A program made the translations under genes and the position numbers. The notes under the pieces are model-generated. The model did not search any database. It had not been told where the DNA came from and was given only the letters and a program-made list of their open reading frames with translations. Positions 1-6,366 of a stretch of DNA of 18,317 nucleotides are shown piece after piece. This stretch comes from Clostridia bacterium (GTDB lineage: Bacteria > Bacillota_A > Clostridia > Christensenellales > Aristaeellaceae), in contig JAFRMB010000068.1 in assembly GCA_017430945.1 (NCBI GenBank), positions 1-18,317 on the forward strand. The letters run 5' to 3'. Position 1 is the stretch's first letter. Each line of letters opens with the position of its first letter.

Positions 1-551
1 AATCCACGATGATGAACATCATCGGCTGCATGGACAGACCCACGAAGGGCGAGGTGCTGCTGGACGGCGTGGACATTTCCAAATTGCCCGGCAAAAAACT
101 CACCGACATCCGGCGCGACAAGATCGGCCTGATCTTTCAGCAATTCCACATGGTGACCTATCTGACCGCTGTGGAGAATGTGATGGTCTCTCAGTACTAT
201 CACTCCATGCCGGACGAGGAGGAAGCGCTGGAGGCATTGGGACGCGTCGGTCTGCGGGAGCGCGCGAAGCACCTGCCCAGCCAGCTGTCCGGCGGCGAGC
301 AGCAGCGCGTGTGCGTGGCGCGGGCGCTGATCAATCATCCCGAATTGATCCTGGCCGACGAACCCACCGGCAACCTGGACGAGGCCAACGAGAATATCGT
401 GCTGGACCTGTTCCGCCAGCTGCATCGCGAAGGCACGACGCTGATCGTCGTCACCCATGACCCCGAGGTCGCCGATGCCGCTCAGCGCACCATCGTGCTG
501 GAGCACGGCAAGGTCGCAAAAGAGGTCATCAACGAGCATTTCACGGACTGA
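1..551 (+). CDS. ABC transporter ATP-binding protein, MacB/LolD type (5' end missing)
   Basis: This is the nucleotide-binding subunit of an ABC exporter or lipoprotein/peptide transporter with an FtsX-type permease; it hydrolyses ATP on the inner face of the membrane. The gene is cut by the window start. The first codons complete the Walker A end (K)ST, followed by MMNIIGCMDRPTKGE. Then come the Q-loop region LIFQQFHMV, the signature LSGGEQQRV (about nt 289-315), Walker B LILADEPTGNLDE (about nt 348-386) and the H-loop VVTHDPE (about nt 448-468). The order and wording of these motifs are those of the MacB/LolD/FtsE group. About 40 N-terminal residues are missing. The stop at 549-551 is 13 bp before the DUF4418 gene, and a permease and a second ATPase follow, so all four are probably one operon. 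The family call is firm; the substrate is unknown. Confidence 0.93.
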   Translation, partial: STMMNIIGCMDRPTKGEVLLDGVDISKLPGKKLTDIRRDKIGLIFQQFHMVTYLTAVENVMVSQYYHSMPDEEEALEALGRVGLRERAKHLPSQLSGGEQQRVCVARALINHPELILADEPTGNLDEANENIVLDLFRQLHREGTTLIVVTHDPEVADAAQRTIVLEHGKVAKEVINEHFTD

Positions 552-564
552 CGAGGAGATCTCC

Positions 565-957
565 ATGAAGAAGACAAGGATCCCGGCGCTTATCATTCTC
601 CTGATCGCGCTGATCGCAGCTGTCGGCAGCCAGAGCTTTCTGGGCGCGTGCGTTCATGACGGCGGCAGCCTCGGGGCGTGCCACTGGGCGTCCAGGGCGC
701 TCATGGGCGACGGCGGCCTCTTGGCGATCCTGGCGCTGATGGCGCTGTCGCTCAAGCGGGAAAGCAGAGGTCTGTACCTGGCGATGATCCCCGCGTCGCT
801 GGTCGGCCTGCTCATCCCCGGCAGGCTGATATCGCTGTGCCAGGCCCCGACCATGCGCTGCCGCATGCTGATGCAGCCCGCGATGCTGATCCTCTTCGGC
901 GCGATGGTGTTGGCGTCGCTGATCGGCTGGCTGATCGCGCGCAGGGAGGAAGTGTGA
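565..957 (+). CDS. DUF4418 family small membrane protein
   Basis: The product is about 130 residues long and has about four hydrophobic segments, so it is an integral membrane protein. It has the DUF4418 look: an N-terminal helix after MKKTR, then a cysteine-bearing loop (C29, H31, C39, H40), and a later CQAPTMRC segment before the last helix. The start at 565 is preceded by GAGGAG at a good distance; an in-frame start at 457 would overlap the upstream ATPase and is less likely. The gene sits between the ABC ATPase and the FtsX-type permease, with only 3 bp before the permease, so it is probably co-translated with the transporter. DUF4418 proteins are often found beside such ABC genes (recalled, not searched). 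Its function is unknown. The paired Cys/His residues could bind a metal or form disulfides, which is inference. Confidence 0.75.
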   Translation: MKKTRIPALIILLIALIAAVGSQSFLGACVHDGGSLGACHWASRALMGDGGLLAILALMALSLKRESRGLYLAMIPASLVGLLIPGRLISLCQAPTMRCRMLMQPAMLILFGAMVLASLIGWLIARREEV

Positions 958-960
958 CGC

Positions 961-2163
961 ATGATGGCCAGTCGTCTGCCGATACGGAATCTAGTCAGAA
1001 GGCCGGGGCGTACCGCCGCGCTTTTGCTGCTGACGGCGCTGCTGGCGGCGTCGGTGTTCGGTGGCTCCGTGGTGATCGGTTCTCTGCGCAGCGGCCTTCA
1101 GAGCCTGGAGTCGCGGCTCGGCGCCGACATCATCGTGATGCCCGCCGAGGCTGAGAGCAAAGTCAGCTTCAAAAATATGCTGCTGCAGGGCACGACCGGC
1201 GCGTTCTATATGGACGCCTCGGTACTGGAGGAAGTGCGCGGGGCACAGGGTGTGGCGATCGCCGCTCCGCAGACCTTCCTGGCCTCGCTGAAGGCCGACT
1301 GCTGCGCCGTCAAGGTACAGATCATCGGCATCGATCCGGCCGTGGATCTCACGGTGCGGCCATGGATCAAAGAGAGCTATTCCCGGGATCTTGGCGACAT
1401 GGATGTCGCCGTTGGCTGCAATGTGACTGCAAACGTGGGCGAAACTCTGAAGATTTACGATCAGAATACCCACGTGGTGGCGAAGCTGGCCGAGACCGGC
1501 ACAGGGCTGGACACGGCGGTATACTGCGACCTGCAAACCATGAAAAAGCTGCTGGCTGCGGCAGAGGCCAAGGGCATCAGCCACAGGATCACCAGCGGTG
1601 CGGACGACAGGATCTCCGCGGTCTATGTGAAGGTGAAAGAAGGGTACGACGCAGGGCAGGTGAACAACTGGCTGAACGGACACATCCGCAAAGTCACCGC
1701 CGTGCGCGCGCGCAGCATGTTCACCGATGTGTCGGACAGTCTTTCCGGCATCGCCCGCGCGGCCTGGACGCTGATCGGCGCAGTGTGGGTGCTGGCACTG
1801 ATCATTTTGCTGGTGGTCTTCGCGATGATGATCCATGAACGGCGGCGGGAATTTGCCGTGCTGCGGCTGTTGGGCGTCTCCCGGAAGGGGCTTCGTGCGG
1901 AGATACTGGCAGAGACTGCCCTTTGCGGCATCGCGGGCGCGCTGCTCGGCGTCGGGATCGCGGCACTGGGCGTGTTCCCGTTTGCGACGTTGATCGAGAC
2001 GAAGCTGGGCCTGCCGTACCTGACGCCCGCAGCCGGGACGCTGGCGATGCTGGCGGGCGGCACGATCCTGGCGACCGTGCTCGTCGGGCTGCTCGCGGGG
2101 GCCTGGGCTGCGGCGCGATTAGGCCGCGTCGATCCCGGCACGACGCTCAGAGAGGGGGTGTGA
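961..2163 (+). CDS. FtsX/MacB-type ABC transporter permease
   Basis: This is the membrane subunit partnering the adjacent ATPases. The 400-residue product has one N-terminal transmembrane helix (about 17-40), a long extracytoplasmic domain that begins with GADIIVMPAEA (about residues 50-265), and three C-terminal helices (about 269-291, 315-342, 356-385). This is the one-plus-three topology of FtsX/MacB permeases. The cytoplasmic stretch EFAVLRLLGVSRK after the second helix (about 297-309) is the usual ATPase-coupling segment. The start ATG at 961 follows GGAGG at 945-949; a second ATG at 964 is also possible. The second ATPase begins 2 bp after the stop. This family typically moves substrates by a mechanical cycle in the outer leaflet rather than through a channel; the substrate cannot be read from the sequence. 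Confidence 0.9.
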   Translation: MMASRLPIRNLVRRPGRTAALLLLTALLAASVFGGSVVIGSLRSGLQSLESRLGADIIVMPAEAESKVSFKNMLLQGTTGAFYMDASVLEEVRGAQGVAIAAPQTFLASLKADCCAVKVQIIGIDPAVDLTVRPWIKESYSRDLGDMDVAVGCNVTANVGETLKIYDQNTHVVAKLAETGTGLDTAVYCDLQTMKKLLAAAEAKGISHRITSGADDRISAVYVKVKEGYDAGQVNNWLNGHIRKVTAVRARSMFTDVSDSLSGIARAAWTLIGAVWVLALIILLVVFAMMIHERRREFAVLRLLGVSRKGLRAEILAETALCGIAGALLGVGIAALGVFPFATLIETKLGLPYLTPAAGTLAMLAGGTILATVLVGLLAGAWAAARLGRVDPGTTLREGV

Positions 2164-2165
2164 GC

Positions 2166-2891
2166 ATGCTTCAAGCGGAATGCCTTTCCATGCGCTACAT
2201 GCGCAGGACCGGGCAGGCCAGCCACTTTTATGCGGTACGGGACGCCAGCCTGGAGCTGCGAGCCGGCGAGGTCGCTTTGCTCACGGGCCGTTCCGGATCC
2301 GGCAAGACGACGCTTTTGCACATGCTGGCGGGGTTGCTGACGCCCACCGGGGGCAAGGTCCGGATGGACGGGAAGGACCTGTATGCACTGCCAGACGGCG
2401 AATTGTCGCGCCTTCGCAACGCGATATTTGGCATTGTCCCACAGGGAAGAAGCGCCGTGGACACGCTGACGGTGATGGAAAACGTGCTTTTGCCGCAGCA
2501 GCTTCGCGGTGAAAAGGGGAACGAAGAAGAGGCCGTCCGGTGGCTCGACAGGCTCGGTATCGCAGACATCAGGAACGCACGCCCTGCCGAGCTCTCCGGC
2601 GGCGAACTGCGGCGCGTGGCGCTCGCCCGCGCTTTGGCAGCAGATCCCAAGATCATCCTGGCGGATGAACCCACCGGCGATCTGGACGATGAAAACACGG
2701 CGAGGGTCCTGTCGATCCTGCGCAGCGCAGCCGTGGAAAACGGGAAAACGGTGTTGATCATCACACATGACAGCGAAGCGCTGCCGTACGGCACACGGAT
2801 CTATCGCATGGAAAGCGGCGTCCTGAAGGAAGAGGCGTCGTCGGCCCCCGAAGATCCGGAAAAGACCCGGGGCAGCAGCGCCCCGGGATGA
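2166..2891 (+). CDS. ABC transporter ATP-binding protein, MacB/LolD type (second ATPase)
   Basis: This is a complete 241-residue nucleotide-binding subunit. Walker A is GRSGSGKTT (residues 41-49), the signature is LSGGE (143-147), Walker B is IILADEPTGDLD with D167/E168, and the H-loop histidine is H201 in ITHDSE. All catalytic motifs are intact. ATG 2166 follows a GAGGGGG ribosome binding site and lies 2 bp after the permease stop; an upstream in-frame extension to 1923 would overlap the permease and is rejected. The C-terminal tail (EEASSAPEDPEKTRGSSAPG) is charged and low-complexity, and its DNA is also part of a strong stem-loop (2866-2887). Having two different ATPases beside one permease suggests a heterodimeric ATPase, or a second permease gene upstream of the window. 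Confidence 0.92.
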   Translation: MLQAECLSMRYMRRTGQASHFYAVRDASLELRAGEVALLTGRSGSGKTTLLHMLAGLLTPTGGKVRMDGKDLYALPDGELSRLRNAIFGIVPQGRSAVDTLTVMENVLLPQQLRGEKGNEEEAVRWLDRLGIADIRNARPAELSGGELRRVALARALAADPKIILADEPTGDLDDENTARVLSILRSAAVENGKTVLIITHDSEALPYGTRIYRMESGVLKEEASSAPEDPEKTRGSSAPG

Positions 2892-2917
2892 TGGGCGGCA
2901 AAAAGCAGCCCATTTTA
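2866..2917 (+). terminator. Tandem stem-loops at the end of the ABC operon, probable terminator
   Basis: The last codons form a perfect 8-bp stem with arms CCCGGGGC (2866-2873) and GCCCCGGG (2880-2887) around AGCAGC. Directly after, beginning at the last base of the stop codon, are arms ATGGGC (2891-2896) and GCCCAT (2908-2913), with an inner GC/GC pair around AAAAA, running into TTTTA. The second element has the stem-plus-T layout of an intrinsic terminator, but its T tract is short. Confidence 0.5.
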
Positions 2918-2918
2918 C

Positions 2919-2964
2919 GCGGCAGATGCGCCCCGCGCATGTGCCGCTATCGACGATGATCGTC
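2919..2964. repeat. Strong inverted repeat and adjacent operator-like palindrome
   Basis: Arms GCGGCA-g-ATGCGC (2919-2931) and GCGCAT-g-TGCCGC (2935-2947) form a 12-bp stem with one G/G mismatch and a CCC loop. It is followed at 2952-2964 by a second perfect palindrome, GACGAT-g-ATCGTC. No T tract follows either one. They lie in the 281-bp space between the ABC operon and the DUF3793 gene, upstream of the promoter at 3104. They could be a further transcription barrier or a protein-binding site. The rest of this interval shows only a T6 run (about 3018-3024) without a convincing stem directly before it. Confidence 0.45.
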
Positions 2965-3103
2965 TCATAGAGTTCCCATGGATCCGATCGACTGCCAGTC
3001 AGATCCCCTTCTTCGGCCTTTTTTGTCCTGTACCTTTAAGTGATCAGCCATTCAGGAAGAACGTTTCCGGCCCGGGATCAAATGTGAAATTCAGGAAAAC
3101 CGG

Positions 3104-3132
3104 TTGACAAGCGCCTGAAGTTAGTGTATTAT
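3104..3132 (+). promoter_or_regulatory. Sigma-A type promoter of the DUF3793-flavodoxin unit
   Basis: A perfect -35 TTGACA (3104-3109) is separated by 17 bp from TATTAT (3127-3132, five of six consensus bases). This is the best vegetative promoter in the window. The surrounding sequence is markedly more AT-rich than the genes. The start codon of the downstream gene is 40 bp after the -10 hexamer. Confidence 0.8.
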
Positions 3133-3156
3133 AACTACATTAGATAAAGCTAACTT
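3118..3156. promoter_or_regulatory. Nested inverted repeats over the -10 region, candidate operator
   Basis: Arms AAGTTAG (3118-3124) and CTAACTT (3150-3156) enclose the -10 hexamer and the probable transcription start. Inside are two smaller dyads, AGTTA-N8-TAACT and TTAG-N6-CTAA. A repressor bound here would block transcription. TTAG/CTAA half-sites resemble those of DtxR/IdeR/MntR-type metal repressors, which would fit a flavodoxin gene. The regulator identity is inference. Confidence 0.5.
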
Positions 3157-3172
3157 ATGGAGAGGGCAAATC

Positions 3173-3726
3173 ATGCTGGACCGCGCGATCATCGATCATG
3201 CCTCGCCGACGCTGGCGCGTCTGAAGCTTGGCAGCCTGTTCAACTACCCTGTAGGAGAGGGATACCCGGCCGAATTCACCGCCCTTCGCGCCCAACTCAG
3301 GAACAGGGGCGTGACGATGACGGTCCTGAAGGTCGCCCGCGGAAAGGCGCTGATCTACCTGTACCGCGCTGAGATCTGGAGAAGGCGCTTTCGGACGGGG
3401 GCGTGCGCGGCTTGCTGCAGACCTGCGGGTACAGGCGATTCGACGCCTCGGGGGCGATCGAAACGCTGCGCAGACGGCTGAGGGATCTCGATGCCTTCCC
3501 ACACGAGATCGGCGTGTTCCTGGGGTATCCGCTGGAGGATGTGCTGGGTTTCATCGAAAACGGCGGCAGGAACTGCCTGTCCTGCGGCTGCTGGAAGGTC
3601 TATTCCAATGAATGTGCTGCACTGGCGGCATTTCGCCGGTATGAAAAGTGCAAAACAGTCTATCAGAGGCTGTTTGCGTCGGGATGCCCGCTTTCAAGGC
3701 TTACGGTAGCGGGAAAAACGGCATAA
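3173..3726 (+). pseudogene. DUF3793 family protein, interrupted by a frameshift
   Basis: Two reading frames together spell one DUF3793 protein of about 184 residues. The first frame starts at ATG 3173 after GGAGAGGG and reads PTLARLKLGSLFNYP through KALIYLYRAE. The second frame continues from about 3373 with DLEKALSDGGVRGLLQTCGY, FPHEIGVFLGYPLEDVLGF and WKVYSNECAALAAFRRYEKC, and stops at TAA 3724-3726. One base appears to be missing around 3371-3375: adding one G there would give Glu-Asp-Leu-Glu and join the frames. Unrepaired, the first frame ends at 3481 after 102 residues. The family has no assigned biochemical function; it is commonly found beside flavodoxin genes (recalled). The flavodoxin follows after 26 bp. 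The break could be real decay, a phase-variable state or a sequencing error. Confidence 0.75.
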
Positions 3727-3752
3727 TTGAAAGACACGAGGAGGACGTATCT

Positions 3753-4160
3753 ATGAGCAAGACGGCAGTCGTTTTCTACAGCGGTTCCGGCAATACGGAG
3801 GCCATGGCGGACGTGGTCGCGAACGCCCTGGGCGCAGACAAGATCGCGTGTGACGATTTCAGCGCCGCGATGGCCGCGGATTATGACGCCATCGCGTTCG
3901 GGTGCCCGGCGATGGGCGATGAGGTGCTGGAGGAGACGGCGTTCCAGCCCATGTGGGATGACGTCAAGGGCAGCCTGACGGGGAAGAAGGTGGCGCTGTT
4001 CGGCTCCTACGGCTGGGGCGACGGCCAGTGGATGCGCGATTGGGAAGCGGATGCCCGGGCCAACGGCGTGACGCTGGCCTGTGAGAGCGTGATCTGCAAT
4101 GAAGCGCCGGATGACGAGGCCAACGCCGCGCTGGAGGCGCTGGCGAAGGCGCTTGGTTGA
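3753..4160 (+). CDS. Flavodoxin (short-chain, FMN-binding)
   Basis: This 135-residue product is a soluble electron carrier that binds FMN and can replace ferredoxin when iron is scarce. The phosphate-binding loop is SGSGNTE (residues 10-16) after the first beta strand TAVVFY. AFGCPAMGDEVLEE and GSYGWGDGQW (about 84-93) are the loops that pack on the isoalloxazine ring in clostridial short-chain flavodoxins. The length fits the short-chain class. ATG 3753 follows GAGGAGG (3738-3744); an upstream in-frame start at 3648 would overlap the DUF3793 gene. It is probably transcribed from the TTGACA promoter at 3104 together with DUF3793. The next 145 bp contain an imperfect GATC-rich dyad (4164-4185) and a T5 run (4200-4204), but no clear terminator. 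Confidence 0.93.
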   Translation: MSKTAVVFYSGSGNTEAMADVVANALGADKIACDDFSAAMAADYDAIAFGCPAMGDEVLEETAFQPMWDDVKGSLTGKKVALFGSYGWGDGQWMRDWEADARANGVTLACESVICNEAPDDEANAALEALAKALG

Positions 4161-4305
4161 CACCGATCCCGATCTGGATCGCGATCATCTGCGGGCGTCT
4201 TTTTCGCGCTGCCGTCGCCTCGCTGCGGCAGGACGAAAGATCTGCGCCGCACCTGTTCACTTTCAGTTCCATCCAGGAAGAATATACACGCAGGGAGGGA
4301 TCCTC

Positions 4306-4317
4306 ATGAAGAGATAG
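4306..4317 (+). other. Abortive start: ATG-AAG-AGA-TAG ahead of the beta-helix gene
   Basis: An excellent GGAGG (about 4294-4298) is followed at normal spacing by ATG AAG AGA and then the stop TAG (4315-4317). The same frame then reads Thr-Cys-Met-Met-Leu-Val-Leu and the rest of a signal peptide. The positively charged Lys-Arg pair expected at the start of a signal peptide is therefore encoded here and cut off from the gene. It is either a nonsense mutation at codon 4 or a three-codon leader whose termination allows restart at ATG 4324, 6 bp downstream. Confidence 0.7.
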
Positions 4318-4323
4318 ACTTGT

Positions 4324-5979
4324 ATGATGCTGGTCCTGGTGATGATGCTGGGCGCGATGGCGCTGGCGGAGCCTGCAGAGGCGGCGGATGTCATCGGGAT
4401 CGGCACCGTCGAGGCGCTGGCCGCGATCAACGAAAACCTGTCCGGCCACTACGTGCTGACCGCCGATATCGACCTGTCGGGCGTCGAGTGGACGCCGATC
4501 GGCGCCTACGCGCCGTCCGGCGAGAGCGAGGAGGAGCAGGAGATCCCCGCCGCCGAGACCGCCTTCACCGGCACCTTCGATGGCCAGGGCCACGTGATCT
4601 CGAACCTGGCGATCGATCAGCCCGAGGCGTGGGCGCAGGGGCTGTTCGGCTGCGTCGCCAACGCGGAGATCGCCAACTTCACCCTGGAGAACGCCACCGT
4701 GGACGCCGCGCTGATGAGTGCCGACGTGGTGGGCTACGCCTACTGCTCCACCGTCTCAGGTGTGACGCTCAAAAACGGCAGGGTCAACGCGCACTTCGGC
4801 GAGATGAGCGCCGAGGGCATGTACGGCGGCATCGTCGGCGCGGGCATGGGCTCCACGGTCCGGGATTGCTTCGCCGAGGCGGACATCGTGATCCCGGACG
4901 GCACCGCCAACGCCGGCATCGTGGGCGGCGGCCTGGAGATGACCAGCGTGATCGGTTGCACGGCCAACGGGACCGTCACCGCGGGCAACGGCTGCTACGG
5001 CCTGGGCGGCGTGTCCGGCTGCGGCTTCGCGGCGGAGCAGTTCACCGATTGCACGGCGGAAAACGTGACCATCACCGCGGGCGACGACTGCTTCTGGATC
5101 GGCGGCATCACCGGCTACGCGGGCGGCTATCCCGACGAGAGCTTCGGCATGCCCGTGACCGTGTTCACGAACTGCGTCGCGAAGAACGTGACTGTTGACG
5201 CAGGCGCAAACGCCGACGGCATCGGCGACATCGTGGGAGCGGGCTTCTATAACGAGCAGGTCGCCCAGTCCAACGGCGCGCCCTTCGACCAGCCGACCCG
5301 GTATGAGCTGGTGGATTGCAGAGCGGAGGCCGCCGAAGACGAGGCCGCTTCAGCGGCCGCGCAGCTGCTCGAGGACGTAAAAGGCACTTATGTGGCGCTG
5401 TTCCCGGTGATCACCGCGCCGGAGTACGATCAGCTCTGGCTCGATCCGTGCATCGAAGCGGTCGGCGAGGCGGCGGCAGAGGAGGTCGCCGGGGCCCTCA
5501 AGGCCGCCTGCAACGGCACGGTCTACGGCCAGGAGGCCATCGACGCCTTCGGAGACGGATCGAACGGCGCGCAGTTCGACTGCCTGTTCATCAATGGCGT
5601 GGATCGGATCACCTTTGACGGCACGACCATCAGCGGCGCGTTCGAGGGCAGCCAGGTGTTCAGCCACGAATACGCTTATGTCGGCCCGCTTTCGCTGGCA
5701 GGCATGATGGAAGGCTATCTCTATGAAACGTCAGATGCGGATGCCGGCGAGTTCCGGTACTTCTACATGATGCCCGACACCCCCGCGTCCACCTACCATC
5801 TGGAGTTCCGCTACGGCAGCGACGTCGACGAGCTGGCGAAGTACAACGAAGGGCCTTACGCATACTGGCTGGCGGCGGGACTGCCGGAGGATGCGGATGA
5901 GGAGCTGATCGGGAACGTCATCGCGCTGTTCTGCGAGGAGAACCTGGCGGAGATGGCCGAGGAGCAGCCGGCGGCATAG
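4324..5979 (+). CDS. Secreted GLUG-like beta-helix protein with C-terminal ZinT-like domain
   Basis: The 551-residue product begins with a hydrophobic signal segment ending near MALAEPAEA. Residues about 22-335 are GLUG-like beta-helix repeats: LSGHYVLTADIDLSG, FTGTFDGQGHVISNLAI, GLFGCV, then turns such as GGIVGAGMG and GGVSGCGF, with many cysteines. Residues about 351-535 resemble the ZinT/YodA lipocalin-like fold: DVKGTYVALFP, GVDRITFDGTTISGAF, YLYETSDADAGEFRYF, YHLEFRYGSDVDEL, then a region ending ADEELIGNVIALFCEE. In ZinT a HFH motif binds zinc; here the matching residues are H492 and E494, and the other zinc histidine is not obvious, so metal binding may be altered. ATG 4324 lacks a good ribosome binding site and the signal peptide lacks its basic start, because TAG 4315-4317 interrupts the better start at 4306. 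It may be poorly expressed or a young pseudogene. Confidence 0.72.
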   Translation: MMLVLVMMLGAMALAEPAEAADVIGIGTVEALAAINENLSGHYVLTADIDLSGVEWTPIGAYAPSGESEEEQEIPAAETAFTGTFDGQGHVISNLAIDQPEAWAQGLFGCVANAEIANFTLENATVDAALMSADVVGYAYCSTVSGVTLKNGRVNAHFGEMSAEGMYGGIVGAGMGSTVRDCFAEADIVIPDGTANAGIVGGGLEMTSVIGCTANGTVTAGNGCYGLGGVSGCGFAAEQFTDCTAENVTITAGDDCFWIGGITGYAGGYPDESFGMPVTVFTNCVAKNVTVDAGANADGIGDIVGAGFYNEQVAQSNGAPFDQPTRYELVDCRAEAAEDEAASAAAQLLEDVKGTYVALFPVITAPEYDQLWLDPCIEAVGEAAAEEVAGALKAACNGTVYGQEAIDAFGDGSNGAQFDCLFINGVDRITFDGTTISGAFEGSQVFSHEYAYVGPLSLAGMMEGYLYETSDADAGEFRYFYMMPDTPASTYHLEFRYGSDVDELAKYNEGPYAYWLAAGLPEDADEELIGNVIALFCEENLAEMAEEQPAA

Positions 5980-5998
5980 CAGCCGCCGGAGACGGCGG
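5968..5998. repeat. Stem-loop with the TAG stop codon in its loop
   Basis: Arms CCGGCGGC (5968-5975) and GCCGCCGG (5982-5989) form a perfect 8-bp stem whose six-base loop holds the TAG stop. The right arm can instead pair with CGGCGG (5993-5998) across a GAGA loop, so two exclusive hairpins are possible. No T tract follows, so it is not an intrinsic terminator. GC-rich coding DNA makes chance stems likely. Confidence 0.4.
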
Positions 5999-6152
5999 TG
6001 CGCCTGTTCTGCGGGCAGGACGGGCTGTCCGTCAGCGACCGGGACGACATCCCCGACTGTTCCTGCCCGATCCGCTGACGGTCGGCGCCGTTCTCTCCGG
6101 CCGTCCGACCATGACGGGGACAGGGGCCTTACGGATCAGGAACGATCACTGT

Positions 6153-6183
6153 GGCCGCTCTCAGCGATGAGGGCGGCCGTTTT
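6153..6183 (+). terminator. Rho-independent terminator
   Basis: Arms GGCCGC (6153-6158) and GCGGCC (6173-6178) continue through a T-G wobble into CTCA (6160-6163) and TGAG (6168-6171), closed by a GCGA (GNRA) tetraloop. GTTTT follows at once. The upstream side has no A run, so it acts on + strand transcripts, ending the unit that contains the beta-helix gene. Confidence 0.8.
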
Positions 6184-6259
6184 CGTCGTTCCGCCCCGCC
6201 CGGATCGCTTCGTCCTCCCGGCACAGGCCGGCTTTTTGCTGCATGGCCCTGCTTTGGTC

Positions 6260-6288
6260 TTGCATCGTCCAAGGATTTATGGTAAAGT
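6260..6288 (+). promoter_or_regulatory. Weak sigma-A like promoter ahead of the HD-GYP gene
   Basis: TTGCAT (6260-6265), a 17-bp spacer and TAAAGT (6283-6288) lie in the only AT-richer patch of the interval, downstream of the terminator and 79 bp before the start codon chosen at 6367. Both hexamers deviate from consensus, so this is a modest candidate. Confidence 0.35.
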
Positions 6289-6366
6289 GAAATGGGGTAG
6301 GATGGACAGGCAGGCGGAGACGTGATGCAGGAAGACGGCAGCGGGATCCTGCCGGGAGAGAGAACG

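Larger units (their letters stand above)
5980..6321. other. Intergenic region between the beta-helix gene and the HD-GYP gene
   Basis: This stretch of about 340 bases has no convincing gene on either strand. The frame after TAG 5977-5979 stays open for 32 more codons (QPPETAVRLFCGQDGL onward) to TGA 6076-6078. This extension has no match I recognise, and long open frames are common in GC-rich DNA. The region holds the stop-codon stem-loop, a strong terminator at 6153-6183 and a weak promoter at 6260-6288. The rest shows no recognisable structure. Confidence 0.6.

Noticed and set aside
3157..3372. Alternative gene starting at ATG 3157
   Set aside because: Its frame gives no recognisable protein, while the 3173 frame gives clear DUF3793 sequence with a ribosome binding site at the right spacing.
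4164..4231. Terminator or regulatory element after the flavodoxin gene
   Set aside because: The GATC-rich dyad (4164-4185) has a two-base loop and is 14 bases from the T5 run; the CTGCCG/CGGCAG dyad (4209-4231) has an 11-base loop and no T tract.
4315..6078. Reassignment of TAG to an amino acid
   Set aside because: TAG interrupts the 4306 frame and the frame stays open after the TAG at 5977, which suggested recoding. However, the STAS gene ends naturally at TAG 13051-13053, in the same place as its paralogue ends in TGA, and no suppressor tRNA or pyrrolysine gene is seen.
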